DNA from: Catellatospora sp. IY07-71
Lineage (GTDB): Bacteria > Actinomycetota > Actinomycetes > Mycobacteriales > Micromonosporaceae
Length of the DNA stretch: 64,000 nucleotides
Assembly: GCF_018326265.1 (NCBI RefSeq)
Contig: NZ_AP023360.1
Coordinates: 7,995,001 to 8,059,000 of the forward strand
Reading direction: 5' to 3'
The translations under genes were made by a program, and so were the position numbers. Below are positions 20,591 to 31,078 of the stretch, in pieces (position 1 is the first letter of the stretch; each line of letters begins with the position of its first letter). The notes below the pieces were generated by a model, which saw nothing but the letters and a program-made list of their open reading frames with translations, was not told the DNA's origin and made no database searches.

Positions 20591-21664
20591 TCAGCCGAGT
20601 GGTGCGGCGAGGTCCCAGCCCGCGCTCAACAGCCTGTCGCACGCCTCCACCGCCATCCGCAGCCGGGCCCCGTGTGATCCGTTCAACTCCACGACCGGCA
20701 CCCGGGACGCGGCCAGCACCTCGCGGAACCGGCCGGTCATCCACCCTCGCAGGTGCTCGCCGTCGCGAAGGCCGTCGTCGTCGAACGGCACCCCGACAGG
20801 CGAGGTCAGCAGGTACAGGTCGGGACGCCGGGCGGCAGCCCGGACCTCCGGTGACGAACTGCCCAGGTAGCGCTCCTCCCAAACCTGAGTGGCGAGCGCG
20901 TCGGTGTCGCAGACCAGCAGCGGCGAGCCGGCCCGCGCGGCGGCGTCCTCCGCCGCCGACTGCTCCCGGGCCACCTCGGTGAAGTCGGCCCGGTCCCAGG
21001 TGACGTCGAACACGGTGGCGCCCGGATCGGCGGCGCGCAGCGCGGCCAGCTTCCGCTCGGTCAGCTCCCGGCCGTACTCGGGCACCCATCGGGTGTCCGC
21101 CCACACCCCGCCCCGGGCGGCGTAGTGCCCGGCCAGCGCCGCCGCCATGGTGGTGGTCCCGGTCGACTCGGCCCCGAGCACCACCACCCGCCGGGTGAAC
21201 CAGGCCCGCACGGGCGCGGACAGCTGCCCCCAGTGCGCCACCGGGTCGGCGCGTACCGCCGTGCCCGACACCGGGAAGGCCAGCCGCGGCGCGTCCACCT
21301 CCACGTGCACCGCGCCGAACCGCCGGGCCAGCTCGTCGCCGTACTTCTCCGAGCTGAACACCGCGTCCACCGGGTCGGGGCCCACCGCCTCGCGGAACAC
21401 GGCGCAGTGCGCGTCCCACACGGCCGGGTCGGCGTAGTCGATCCGGGTGTCGTCGTGACGCCCCGCGAAGCGCACCCACGGGGTGTCCGCGTGCTCCTCG
21501 CGCAGCCACGCCAGCCGCGTCTCCAGCGGGATCGACTCCCTGCTCGACGGCGCCACCACCACGGTTACCGCGGCGCAGGCCGCGGCGGCGGCCCGGATCA
21601 GGTGATGGTGCCCGGCGTGCGGCGGGTAGAACTTGCCCACCACCATGCCGTGCCGGTACGTCAC
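20591..21664 (-). CDS. nadR: NadR-type NMN adenylyltransferase/ribosylnicotinamide kinase
   Basis: The 357-residue two-domain enzyme has an N-terminal nucleotidyltransferase domain (GKFYPPHAGHHHLI, with the H-x-G-H motif, and the SSEKYG region) and a C-terminal P-loop kinase domain. The P-loop reads GAESTGTTT, with Thr where Walker A has Lys; this is odd for an ATPase but the rest of the domain (WVPEYGRELTE, LLVCDTDALAT, YLLTSPVGVPF) is well kept. The pathway is NR to NMN to NAD. GTG at 21664 overlaps the pnuC stop by 4 bp, so the NR transporter and kinase are translationally coupled. Confidence 0.9.
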   Translation of the reverse strand: MTYRHGMVVGKFYPPHAGHHHLIRAAAAACAAVTVVVAPSSRESIPLETRLAWLREEHADTPWVRFAGRHDDTRIDYADPAVWDAHCAVFREAVGPDPVDAVFSSEKYGDELARRFGAVHVEVDAPRLAFPVSGTAVRADPVAHWGQLSAPVRAWFTRRVVVLGAESTGTTTMAAALAGHYAARGGVWADTRWVPEYGRELTERKLAALRAADPGATVFDVTWDRADFTEVAREQSAAEDAAARAGSPLLVCDTDALATQVWEERYLGSSSPEVRAAARRPDLYLLTSPVGVPFDDDGLRDGEHLRGWMTGRFREVLAASRVPVVELNGSHGARLRMAVEACDRLLSAGWDLAAPLG

Positions 21665-22290
21665 GCCGGCACCGGCTCGGCCACGCGCCCCCGCAGCGCG
21701 CGCTGCCAGGACAGCAGCCCCGCCACGCACAGGCCCAGGAACACCACGTACAGCGCGCCGGTCAGCCACAGGCCCTTGTAGAGGTACAGCGGGATGTAGA
21801 TCAGGTCCGCGACGATCCAGATCCACCAGCTCTCCAGCTTCTTGCGGGTCTGCAGGTACGTCGCGACCAGCGACAGCACCGTGGTCAGCGCGTCGGGCAG
21901 CGGCACCGTGGAGTCGGTGGCCCGGTCCAGCAGCAGCCACAGCGCGGCCGTCGCCAGCAGGCCCACCACGGCGAGCACGGTCCACTCGGCACGCGTGGTG
22001 CGCGACACCTCCAGCCGGGCGCCGTCCGCGCCCCGGCGCAGCCACTGCCACCAGCCCAGCAGGCCCAGCGCCACGTACACCAGCTGCAGGCCGGCGTCGG
22101 CGTACAGGCCGTAGGTCCAGAACACGACCAGCAGCAGAAGCACGTTGAGGATGCCGACCGCCCAGTTCGCCACGTTCTGGCGGACCAGCAGCCAGACGTT
22201 GAGCACGCCGGTCAGGAAGCCGAGCACCTCGGCCCAGGTCATCGGCGTGTCCCGGACGGTGAACGCGGTGCTGAGCAACCAGTCGAGCAT
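21661..22290 (-). CDS. pnuC: Nicotinamide riboside transporter PnuC
   Basis: The 209-residue membrane protein has about seven helices and the PnuC signatures W-x-x-G near residues 44-47 (NWAVGILNV), GWWQW (near 80) and the C-terminal ESWWIWIVADLIYIPLYLYKG. It imports nicotinamide riboside by facilitated diffusion driven by phosphorylation in the cell. It overlaps nadR, whose kinase would trap the substrate. ATG at 22290 lies 7 bp from the -10 TAGGGT on the minus strand, so the operon transcript looks leaderless; the much longer open frame upstream is spurious. Confidence 0.93.
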   Translation of the reverse strand: MLDWLLSTAFTVRDTPMTWAEVLGFLTGVLNVWLLVRQNVANWAVGILNVLLLLVVFWTYGLYADAGLQLVYVALGLLGWWQWLRRGADGARLEVSRTTRAEWTVLAVVGLLATAALWLLLDRATDSTVPLPDALTTVLSLVATYLQTRKKLESWWIWIVADLIYIPLYLYKGLWLTGALYVVFLGLCVAGLLSWQRALRGRVAEPVPA

Positions 22291-22297
22291 GGGCGCC

Positions 22298-22303
22298 ACC
22301 CTA
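22298..22303 (-). promoter_or_regulatory. -10 element of the pnuC-nadR operon, leaderless type
   Basis: TAGGGT on the minus strand ends 7 bp before the pnuC ATG. Confidence 0.5.
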
Positions 22304-22347
22304 GGGCACCCACACCACCCCGCCTCGGGCGTGCGAGGATCATCACC

Positions 22348-22647
22348 ATGGTGCTCGAGGTTGCCCTGATCGACGTCCAGCCCGGCCAGGAGGACGCGTT
22401 CGCCTCGGCGTACGCGCAGGCCCGCCCGTGGCTCGCGGACACCGAAGGCTGCATCACCGTCCGGATGACCCGCGGCGTGGAGTCGCCGTCGCGGTTCGTG
22501 CTGCTGGTCGAGTGGGACTCGATCGAGGCGCACGAGAAGAACTTCCGCGCCACCGACCGCTTCAACCAGTGGCGCGGCATCATCGGCCCGTTCTTCGCCA
22601 AGCCGCCGGTCGTCGAGCACTTCCTTGACGTCCCGGCCGCCGGCTGA
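22348..22647 (+). CDS. Antibiotic biosynthesis monooxygenase (ABM) domain protein
   Basis: The 99-residue single-domain protein of the ABM/dimeric alpha-beta barrel fold starts with VLEVALIDVQPGQEDAF and contains ADTEGCITVRMTRG and FVLLVEWDSIEAHE, which are typical of this superfamily. Members include cofactor-free quinol monooxygenases and heme-degrading enzymes; no substrate can be assigned. It is divergent from pnuC and followed after 12 bp by an alpha/beta hydrolase, so the two are likely one transcript. Confidence 0.88.
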   Translation: MVLEVALIDVQPGQEDAFASAYAQARPWLADTEGCITVRMTRGVESPSRFVLLVEWDSIEAHEKNFRATDRFNQWRGIIGPFFAKPPVVEHFLDVPAAG

Positions 22648-22659
22648 CCCTTTCCGCTC

Positions 22660-23400
22660 ATGACCGACCGCGTGCTCACCACGTCCGACGGCGTGCCCAT
22701 CGACGCCCACCACGACGAGGGCGACCGCGCGCTCGCGATCGTGATCGCGCACGGCTTCACCGGCTCCTGGCGGCGCGAGTCGGTGCGCCGCGCCGCGGGC
22801 GTCCTGGGCCGGCACGGCGGCGTCATCAGCTTCGACTTCCGCGGGCACGGCCGCTCCGGCGGCCTGTCCACGGTCGGCGACCTGGAGATCCACGACGTCG
22901 AGGCGGCCGTGGCCTGGGCCCGCGAGCTGGGCTACCGCCGCATCGTCACGGTCGGTTTCTCCATGGGCGCCTCGGTCGTGGTGCGGCACGCCGCGCTGAT
23001 CCGCGGCGTGGACGCCGCCGTAGCGGTCAGCGGCCCCGCCCGCTGGTACTACCGCGGCACCCCGCCGATGCGCCGGGTGCACTGGGTGCTGGAGCGGCGG
23101 CTGGGCCGCCTGGTCGGCCGGGTCGCGCTGCGCACCCGCATCGCGCGCGGCGGCTGGGACCCGGTCCCGGAGCCGCCGTACGCCGTCGCCGGGCTCATCT
23201 CCCCCATCCCGCTGCTGGTGGTGCACGGGGACGCCGACGCGTACTTCCCGGTCGAGCATGCGCACCAGATCTTCGACAACGCCGCCGAGCCGAAGGAGCT
23301 GTGGCTGGAGCCCGGTTTCGGCCACGCCGAGAACGCCGCCTCGGCCGAGTTGCTGGCCCGGATCGGCGACTGGGCCGCCGAGCACGCCGTCCGGCGGTAG
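22660..23400 (+). CDS. Alpha/beta hydrolase
   Basis: The 246-residue serine hydrolase shows the oxyanion strand HGFTGS (about 31-36), FDFRGHGRSGG, the nucleophile elbow G-F-S-M-G (Ser about 107), an acidic residue in VVHGDADAYFP and a late His in EPGFGHAE. It has no signal peptide and is short, so it is probably a cytoplasmic esterase or lipase-like enzyme of unknown substrate. It follows the ABM gene closely. Confidence 0.87.
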   Translation: MTDRVLTTSDGVPIDAHHDEGDRALAIVIAHGFTGSWRRESVRRAAGVLGRHGGVISFDFRGHGRSGGLSTVGDLEIHDVEAAVAWARELGYRRIVTVGFSMGASVVVRHAALIRGVDAAVAVSGPARWYYRGTPPMRRVHWVLERRLGRLVGRVALRTRIARGGWDPVPEPPYAVAGLISPIPLLVVHGDADAYFPVEHAHQIFDNAAEPKELWLEPGFGHAENAASAELLARIGDWAAEHAVRR

Positions 23401-23433
23401 TCCGACCGGGCTGCGGCGGCTCGCCCGTCCGGT

Positions 23434-23439
23434 TAGGTT
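23434..23439 (+). promoter_or_regulatory. -10 element of TPR gene, leaderless type
   Basis: TAGGTT ends 7 bp before the ATG at 23447. Confidence 0.45.
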
Positions 23440-23446
23440 GGTCGGC

Positions 23447-24088
23447 ATGTACGGCGACGAACGCCTCGCCCGTGCGAGCGAGCGCTACGAGACCGCCGTG
23501 TTCGGCGGCGACACCACGGCGACCACCGCGGCCCACGGCGACCTCGACAGCCTGGAGGCGGATCTGGCGCTGGCCCGCGGCCGCCTGCTGCACGCGGACT
23601 ACCTGCACCAGCGCCAGGAGGACCCGGCGGAACTGGCCTCGTTCGAGCGCGCCGCCGAGCTGTACCAGCGGCTCGGCGACGGGCGCGGCGAGGGCGAGGC
23701 GCTGTTCTGGCTCGGCTGCTTCCACCAGGTCGTGCGCGACGACGCGGCCGTCGCGGTGCCGCTGCTGGAGCGGGCATACCGGCTGGCCCGGGCAACCGGG
23801 GACGAGCTGACCATGTCGTACGCCGTGCGCCACCTCGGCTTCGCCGACCTCGAGGCGGGCGATCGCGAAGCGGGCCGGGCCAAGCTGGAGGAGTCCGCGC
23901 GACTGCGCCGCGAGCTGGACTTCCAGCCCGGTCTCGCGGCGGCGCTGCTCGCCCTGGCGCAACTGGCCTACGAGGACGATCGCGACGACGAGGGCGCCGC
24001 GTTGCTGGCCGAGGCGCGGGACGTGGCCGCCCGCAGCCGGGCCCACGGCGTGCTCGCCTGGATCGACGCGGCCCGCAACCGGGCCTGA
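23447..24088 (+). CDS. TPR-like helical repeat protein
   Basis: A 213-residue protein made mostly of helices, with tetratricopeptide-like units: SFERAAELYQRLGDGRGEGEALFWLGCFH, PLLERAYRLARATGDELTMSYAVRHLG and RAKLEESARLRRELDFQPGLAAALLAL (shown here by their positions, about 63-92, 100-127 and 143-170). Such units mediate protein contacts; no catalytic motif is visible. The ATG at 23447 is supported by the -10 hexamer just upstream; the open frame further 5' overlaps the hydrolase gene and is rejected. Confidence 0.78.
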   Translation: MYGDERLARASERYETAVFGGDTTATTAAHGDLDSLEADLALARGRLLHADYLHQRQEDPAELASFERAAELYQRLGDGRGEGEALFWLGCFHQVVRDDAAVAVPLLERAYRLARATGDELTMSYAVRHLGFADLEAGDREAGRAKLEESARLRRELDFQPGLAAALLALAQLAYEDDRDDEGAALLAEARDVAARSRAHGVLAWIDAARNRA

Positions 24089-24182
24089 CCGCCGCGGGTT
24101 TGTCGGCGCGGGCGCTGGTCCGTGCAGCGCCCGCGCCGGCGGTCCCGGTCGCGTCCCGGCCCTGCGGCCGGCCGCGCACCGG

Positions 24183-24356
24183 TCATCGGGTCGCCGCCAT
24201 CATGTTGATCAGCAGCCGTTCGCGAATGGCCGTGACGACCATGGTGGACGTGCTCCAGCCCGTCTCCACCGTGATCCGCCGTTCCTCGGCCAGCAGCGAG
24301 CGTGCCGCCTGCTCCTCATCCGGCGACGTGGCACTACGGTGCCTGGTTTCGTGCAT
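24183..24356 (-). CDS. Small hypothetical protein
   Basis: The 57-residue product is supported mainly by a strong Shine-Dalgarno sequence (GAGGAGG, four bases before the ATG at 24356). Its sequence is polar and partly helical (DEEQAARSLLAEERRITVETGW, in the middle third). No domain was recognised. It lies between a TPR gene and a GNAT gene, with about 95 to 240 bp of apparently empty sequence on each side. Confidence 0.5.
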   Translation of the reverse strand: MHETRHRSATSPDEEQAARSLLAEERRITVETGWSTSTMVVTAIRERLLINMMAATR

Positions 24357-24592
24357 CGGACCTCCTCGGTGGTGCCGAGAGGCGAGGACACCGGCAGCGA
24401 AGCAGCCCGGAGAGCACTGTCGCGAACCGCCCCACTGTTCGTGGGCGTCGCGCCCGTTCCGCAAGGGGAGGCGGGCGGTCCCCATCGACCGCTCGTCGCG
24501 GAACCAGACGGCCCCTCCACCCTCCTATAACCGCGTCACCGCCGCGATAACCTCGATCCCGTGACAGGATCCGCGCGGCGACGTCACGCCGA

Positions 24593-25462
24593 TCAGCGTG
24601 CCGAGGCCGGGCGGGTGAAGCGGGCCCGTCTGCCCAGGACGGTGAACCCGAGACGCCGGTAGAGGTCCGCGGCGACCGGGTTGTCGACGTTCACGTCGAG
24701 CAGCATCTCGGACGCGCCGTCGGCGGCCGCGGCCCGCAGCGCGGCCGTGGTCAGCGCCGCGCCGACACCCCGGCCGCGCGCGGCGGGCGTCGTGCCGACC
24801 TGCACCAGCCAGCCGTCGCCGCACACCACGAAGCCGAGATCGGCGCCGGACGCGTCGACCGCGAGCAGCGACCACGGCGGGCGGAAGTCGTCGTCGACCA
24901 GCCACCCGGTCCACTGCTCCTGGTCCCAGTCCGGGAAGCCCGGCCGCTCCGCGAAGGCCGCCCGGTACGCCGCGTGGAAGCGGCTCACCGTGTCCGGCGC
25001 CCAGCCGGCCAGGCGCACCCCCGCCGGCAGTGGCACGTCCGGGATCTCCTTGAGGTCGTGGCGCATCACGTCCTCGGCGAACGACATGGTCAGGCCGCGG
25101 TCGGCGAACAGCGCGGCCGCGCCGTCGGTCAGCGACTCGGTCTCCATGACGTCCGCGCCGCCCAGGCACCAGTCCAGCGCGGCGACGCCCAGGCCCCGCC
25201 CACGGGCGGCCGGGTCGACCAGCGCGGTGCCGGTGACGGTGCCGCCGGTGGGCCGGATCGCGGCGGCGGCGACCAGCGTGCCGTCCGGGTCGTACGCGCC
25301 GATGGCGAGCCCGCCCTCGGCGGCGTAGCGCCGGGCGGTGAAGCCCTCCCCGGCGGCCAGCGGGAGCCCGCCGTCGGCGGCGAGGCAGCGGGCGGCCAGG
25401 CGGGAGACCGCCGGGACGGCGTCGGCTGCCAGCGGGGCGAAGAGGGCGTCGGCATCGGTCAC
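24593..25462 (-). CDS. Tandem GNAT-fold acetyltransferase
   Basis: The 289-residue protein has two GNAT-like halves. The N-terminal half has the acetyl-CoA loop variant DPAARGRGLGVAAL (about 90), and the C-terminal half has TPAARGRGVGAALTTAAL (about 226) followed by LDVNVDNPVAADLYRRLGF. Twin-GNAT proteins of this size resemble mycothiol synthase and related enzymes, but MshD-specific residues were not verified, so the substrate is left open. The start is GTG at 25462, with TAGGCT 8 bp upstream on the minus strand. Confidence 0.82.
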   Translation of the reverse strand: MTDADALFAPLAADAVPAVSRLAARCLAADGGLPLAAGEGFTARRYAAEGGLAIGAYDPDGTLVAAAAIRPTGGTVTGTALVDPAARGRGLGVAALDWCLGGADVMETESLTDGAAALFADRGLTMSFAEDVMRHDLKEIPDVPLPAGVRLAGWAPDTVSRFHAAYRAAFAERPGFPDWDQEQWTGWLVDDDFRPPWSLLAVDASGADLGFVVCGDGWLVQVGTTPAARGRGVGAALTTAALRAAAADGASEMLLDVNVDNPVAADLYRRLGFTVLGRRARFTRPASAR

Positions 25463-25516
25463 GGGACGCGAGCCTAGCCGGGCGCCCGGCCGCCGGCACG
25501 GCATTTGCCGGCCGCG

Positions 25517-25562
25517 GGCCACAACTTCTGGGTTGTAGCTACAACCCAGAAGTTGTGGCCCG
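25517..25562. terminator. 46-bp perfect palindrome downstream of the xylanase
   Basis: Two 22-bp arms, gggccacaacttctgggttgta and its exact complement, separated by only two bases. It lies 10 bp beyond the xylanase stop and 55 bp before the GNAT start, so it is best read as the xylanase terminator, although no U-tract follows on either strand. Confidence 0.6.
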
Positions 25563-25571
25563 CCGAGAACA

Positions 25572-27614
25572 TCAGACGGTCGCGCAGACCGTGCCGTTCA
25601 GGGTGAACGTGGCCGGCTTGGCGTTGGTGCCGCTCCAGCTGCTCAGGAAGCCGAAGGACGCGGTGCCGCCGTTGGCGCCGATGGTGCCGTTCCAGGCCGC
25701 GTTGGTGATCGTGACGTTCGCGCCGCTCTGCGCGTACGTGCTGCTCCAGGACTGGTTGATCACCTGACCGTTGGCGAACGTCCAGCGCAGCTGCCAGCCG
25801 TTGACCGCCACCGCGCTCGCGTTCGTGATCACCACGTCAGCCTGGAACCCGGAGTTCCACTGGTTGGTGACCGTGTACTTGACCCGGCATCCCGAGGGGA
25901 TGGTGGACCCGCTCGGCACCGGGCTCGGGCTGGCGCTCGGCGAAGCACTCGGTGACGCACTGGGCGACGCGCTCGGGCTGGCCGACGCGCTGGGGCTGGC
26001 CGACGGGGACGCCGGGCCGGACGCGGTCGGCGAGGCGCTGCCGATGATCGCCCAGTACGCCGGCTTGGCCTGCAGCTGCACGTCGAACAGCAGCGGGAAG
26101 TCCTTGCGGCTCACCGGGTAGCTGTCCAGCCAGGTCTCGTCGTCGGCCAGGCCCCACAGCGTCACCGAGGTGATGTCGGCCTTGTACTTGCGATACACGT
26201 CGAACCAGGCCTTGTAGCGCGCGGCCTGGCCGGCCAGCCGGTCCGCGGGCGGGGTGGTGAAGCTCTCCGAGGAGCTGGTGTAGATGCTGGTGTCCATCTC
26301 GGTGATCTGCTGCTCGACGCCGAGCGGGATGAACTTGGCGATCATCGCGTCGGTCTCGGCCCCGGTCGGCCAGTTGATGTTGCCGTGCTGCTGGTGGCCG
26401 ACGCCGTCGATCGGCACACCCTCGGCCTTGAGCTGGGCGACCAGGTTGTAGAGCTTGTCCCGCTTGTTCGTGACGTTGGTGTTGTAGTCGTTGATGAACA
26501 GCTTCGCGTTCGGCGCCACCTCCCGGGCGACCCGGAACGCGGTGCGGATGTAGTCCAGGCCGGTGATGTTGAACCAGGTGCTGCGGCGCAGGCCGTCGGA
26601 CTGGTTCTCGTCGATGACCTCGTTGACCACGTCCCAGGCCGAGATGTCGCTCGCGTAGCGGGCGCCCAGGGCGCGGATGTGCGCCTCCAGGCGGGCCAGC
26701 AGCAGCGTCTTGTCGGCCGCGGTCGCGGTCATCGGCTGCCCGTTGGCGTCGTTGAACACCCAGGCCGGGGTCTGGTTGTGCCACACGAACGTGTGCCCGC
26801 GCACCTTCATGGCGTTGGCCCGGGCGAACGCCACGATCGCGTCGGCGTCGGTGTAGTTGAACGTGCCCTCGACGGGCTGGATGGTGTCCCATTTCATCGC
26901 GTTGCCCGCGGTGACCGAGTTGAAGTGCTTGGCCAGCAGCTGGCCGCGCTCGCCGAGCAGCTGCGGGCGGCCCACCGCCGCGCCGATCGGGAAGTCGTTC
27001 GCGAACACCGTCTTCAGCGACGGGATGCCGGTCTGGATCGGGTCCGGCGGCTGGTACGACAGCGTGAAGTCGTCGATGTGGAACGACGCCGTCCCGCTGA
27101 CCGTCTCGACGTACACGGCGAAGAAGTCGGCGTCGTTGGCCAGCGTGTAGCCGCCGGTCAGCTGCGTCCAGCCGCTCTCGCTGACGGTGGTGCTGTTGAC
27201 CACCTGCTCGTAGCTGGCGGTGCCCTGCCAGCGCCGCTCGACGCTCATCCGCACCTGCACCGACCCGGCGCCGGCCGCGGCCCGCGCCCAGACCGAGTAG
27301 GTGTAGCGGGTGCCCTTGGTGACCGTGGCCAGCAGGTCCTTGCTGGGGCCGTTCCAGGCCGCGGTGCGGCCGGCGGTGAGCAGGCTGGACGTGCCGCTGT
27401 GCGCGGCGGCGGTGCTCACCGCGACGGTCTCGACGGTGCCGCGCCGGGCCCAGCCCTGCACGGTGCCGTCCTCGAAACCGCTGGTCAGCACGGTCACCGG
27501 GTCGGCGGCGCGGGACGGGGTGGGGATGGAGGCGACCACGACCGCGAGCGCGGACAGGGTCAGCATGAGTGCGCCGAGCGTGAACCGCCCGGCTCTGGAG
27601 GTGAGTGTGGACAC
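25572..27614 (-). CDS. Secreted modular GH10 xylanase (CBM4/9-GH10-linker-CBM2)
   Basis: The 680-residue secreted endo-beta-1,4-xylanase has a signal peptide (to about 36), an N-terminal CBM4/9-like carbohydrate-binding domain (about 40-190), the GH10 catalytic domain (about 200-530) with acid/base Glu in WDVVNEVID and nucleophile Glu in ITEMDTS, and a repetitive Pro-Ser-Ala linker. A C-terminal CBM2 follows with CRVKYTVTNQWNSGFQADV-type start and final Cys (CATV). GTG at 27614 is preferred over ATG at 27665 because it places the signal peptide at the N-terminus. It stands alone, with no sugar transporter or regulator nearby. Confidence 0.93.
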   Translation of the reverse strand: MSTLTSRAGRFTLGALMLTLSALAVVVASIPTPSRAADPVTVLTSGFEDGTVQGWARRGTVETVAVSTAAAHSGTSSLLTAGRTAAWNGPSKDLLATVTKGTRYTYSVWARAAAGAGSVQVRMSVERRWQGTASYEQVVNSTTVSESGWTQLTGGYTLANDADFFAVYVETVSGTASFHIDDFTLSYQPPDPIQTGIPSLKTVFANDFPIGAAVGRPQLLGERGQLLAKHFNSVTAGNAMKWDTIQPVEGTFNYTDADAIVAFARANAMKVRGHTFVWHNQTPAWVFNDANGQPMTATAADKTLLLARLEAHIRALGARYASDISAWDVVNEVIDENQSDGLRRSTWFNITGLDYIRTAFRVAREVAPNAKLFINDYNTNVTNKRDKLYNLVAQLKAEGVPIDGVGHQQHGNINWPTGAETDAMIAKFIPLGVEQQITEMDTSIYTSSSESFTTPPADRLAGQAARYKAWFDVYRKYKADITSVTLWGLADDETWLDSYPVSRKDFPLLFDVQLQAKPAYWAIIGSASPTASGPASPSASPSASASPSASPSASPSASPSASPSPVPSGSTIPSGCRVKYTVTNQWNSGFQADVVITNASAVAVNGWQLRWTFANGQVINQSWSSTYAQSGANVTITNAAWNGTIGANGGTASFGFLSSWSGTNAKPATFTLNGTVCATV

Positions 27615-27806
27615 TGTGGGGATCCTGTTCCGGGAGCAGACACGCGTGGACGCGACACACACCACTGCCCTTGGCGGCCGGATTGACCACGCCGGATGAG
27701 GACCGCCGAAGCCCGGAGGCGATCACCGTCGATGCTATGAGGTGCGCCGAGCGCCCGTCAAACGGCCCCAGGTTTGCCTCCCGGCGCACCCGGGTAGAGC
27801 CGGGCC

Positions 27807-28451
27807 ATGAGCGTTGACCTGCCACCGCTTCCGCCTCTGTCCCCAGAGGCCGAGGCCGCGTACACCCCCGCCGGCCAGAGCATCGTCGACATGCTGGCAG
27901 ACGAGCACCGGCAGATCACCCGACTCTCGGCGGAGCTGGCGACCGAAGCGGCGACGGCCTCGCCGTCCCGGCGGCGCCAGGTCGCCGAGGTGGTGACCGC
28001 CGTCGTCAGCCGGCACCTCGCGGCCGAGGAGCAGTACCTGCTGCCCGCGGTCCGTGAGCTGTTCCCCGACGGCGACGACCTGGCCAACCGGGAGCTCGCC
28101 GAGGACGGCGCGATCCTGCAGGTGCTGCAGACCCTGTCGGTCACGCCGGCCGAGGACGACGGCTTCCAGCGCCTCGCCCTGGAAGTCGACGCCCACCTGC
28201 GCCGCCACACGCACACCGCCAACCGCAAGATCCACGGTCGGCTGAAGGAGCTCGCCAACGACGACGAGCTGATCCGCCTGGGCAACCGGGCCGCGATCGC
28301 CGAGGAGTCGGCCGGCACCCGGCCGCACCCGAAGACCCCGAACACCCCGCCGTGGAACAAGCTGGTGGACCCGATCGTCGGCGTGGCGGACAAGATCCGT
28401 GACGCGGTCACCGGCCGCCCCACCTACCCCGACCAGCTCGACCCGAAGTGA
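27807..28451 (+). CDS. Hemerythrin HHE domain protein
   Basis: The 214-residue protein has a four-helix HHE domain (about 27-160) with iron-ligand candidates in ADEHRQITRL (His about 34), VVSRHLAAEEQYLLP (His about 71, Glu about 75) and a later H-LRRHTHTANRKIHG segment (about 130-150). Such proteins bind di-iron and act in oxygen or redox sensing. A Pro-rich tail follows. It ends at a strong bidirectional terminator facing uvrB. Confidence 0.85.
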   Translation: MSVDLPPLPPLSPEAEAAYTPAGQSIVDMLADEHRQITRLSAELATEAATASPSRRRQVAEVVTAVVSRHLAAEEQYLLPAVRELFPDGDDLANRELAEDGAILQVLQTLSVTPAEDDGFQRLALEVDAHLRRHTHTANRKIHGRLKELANDDELIRLGNRAAIAEESAGTRPHPKTPNTPPWNKLVDPIVGVADKIRDAVTGRPTYPDQLDPK

Positions 28452-28484
28452 CCTGCGGCGGACACCCTCCCCGGCCCGCCGCAA

Positions 28485-28527
28485 GATCGAGGCTCCGTTC
28501 CCGAACTTCGTGAACGGAGCCTCGATC
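28485..28527. terminator. Bidirectional terminator between hemerythrin gene and uvrB
   Basis: A perfect 16-bp stem gatcgaggctccgttc / gaacggagcctcgatc with an 11-base loop, between convergent genes. It shares the gatcgaggctcc start with the terminator at 15862. Confidence 0.85.
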
Positions 28528-28539
28528 TCGTATCAGCCG

Positions 28540-30690
<2,151 letters not shown>

Positions 30691-31078
30691 GTGCCCCAAC
30701 CTACGCTCGGAGTGTGACAACCGCGCGGACGGGCATGCAGGCTGCGGTGCCAGTGTGACGGTAGGTGAGTGACCGGCTCCAATATTGCGATTGTGTGTCA
30801 TCAATCACCGCGTTACCGTCATGTGGTAGGCCGTTCGCGGCGGCCGTACCGGGGAGACCGGACCTCCACACCGGCCGGTTACCACCCCTGGCGCACCGGT
30901 AGCAGCCTCGATCCGCCCCACCGCAGGATCGATGAGCGCACCGCTGCGGTCGCGCACCATGTGTGCGCCGACCGGCCGCCGCGGGCGGTCTTGACGTATC
31001 CGGGCAGCCCCGGGGCCTGTCTGCTTTTGTGACCGGTTCGGCACGTCACCTCACCCCGTTCGCCCCGTTGCACCTCCC
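30691..31078. other. Intergenic region between divergent uvrB and lipoprotein genes
   Basis: A 388-bp region with no supported gene. It contains the uvrB -10 (30698-30703) and an A+T-richer patch around 30780-30830. No clear SOS box was found for uvrB. Short frames here have no family features. Confidence 0.5.
30698..30703 (-). promoter_or_regulatory. -10 element of uvrB, leaderless type
   Basis: TAGGTT on the minus strand ends 7 bp before the uvrB ATG. Confidence 0.5.

Noticed and set aside
25921-26030. Pro-Ser-Ala repeats in the xylanase as a CRISPR-like or mobile repeat
   Set aside because: They are in-frame codons of an ordinary flexible linker between catalytic and CBM2 domains.
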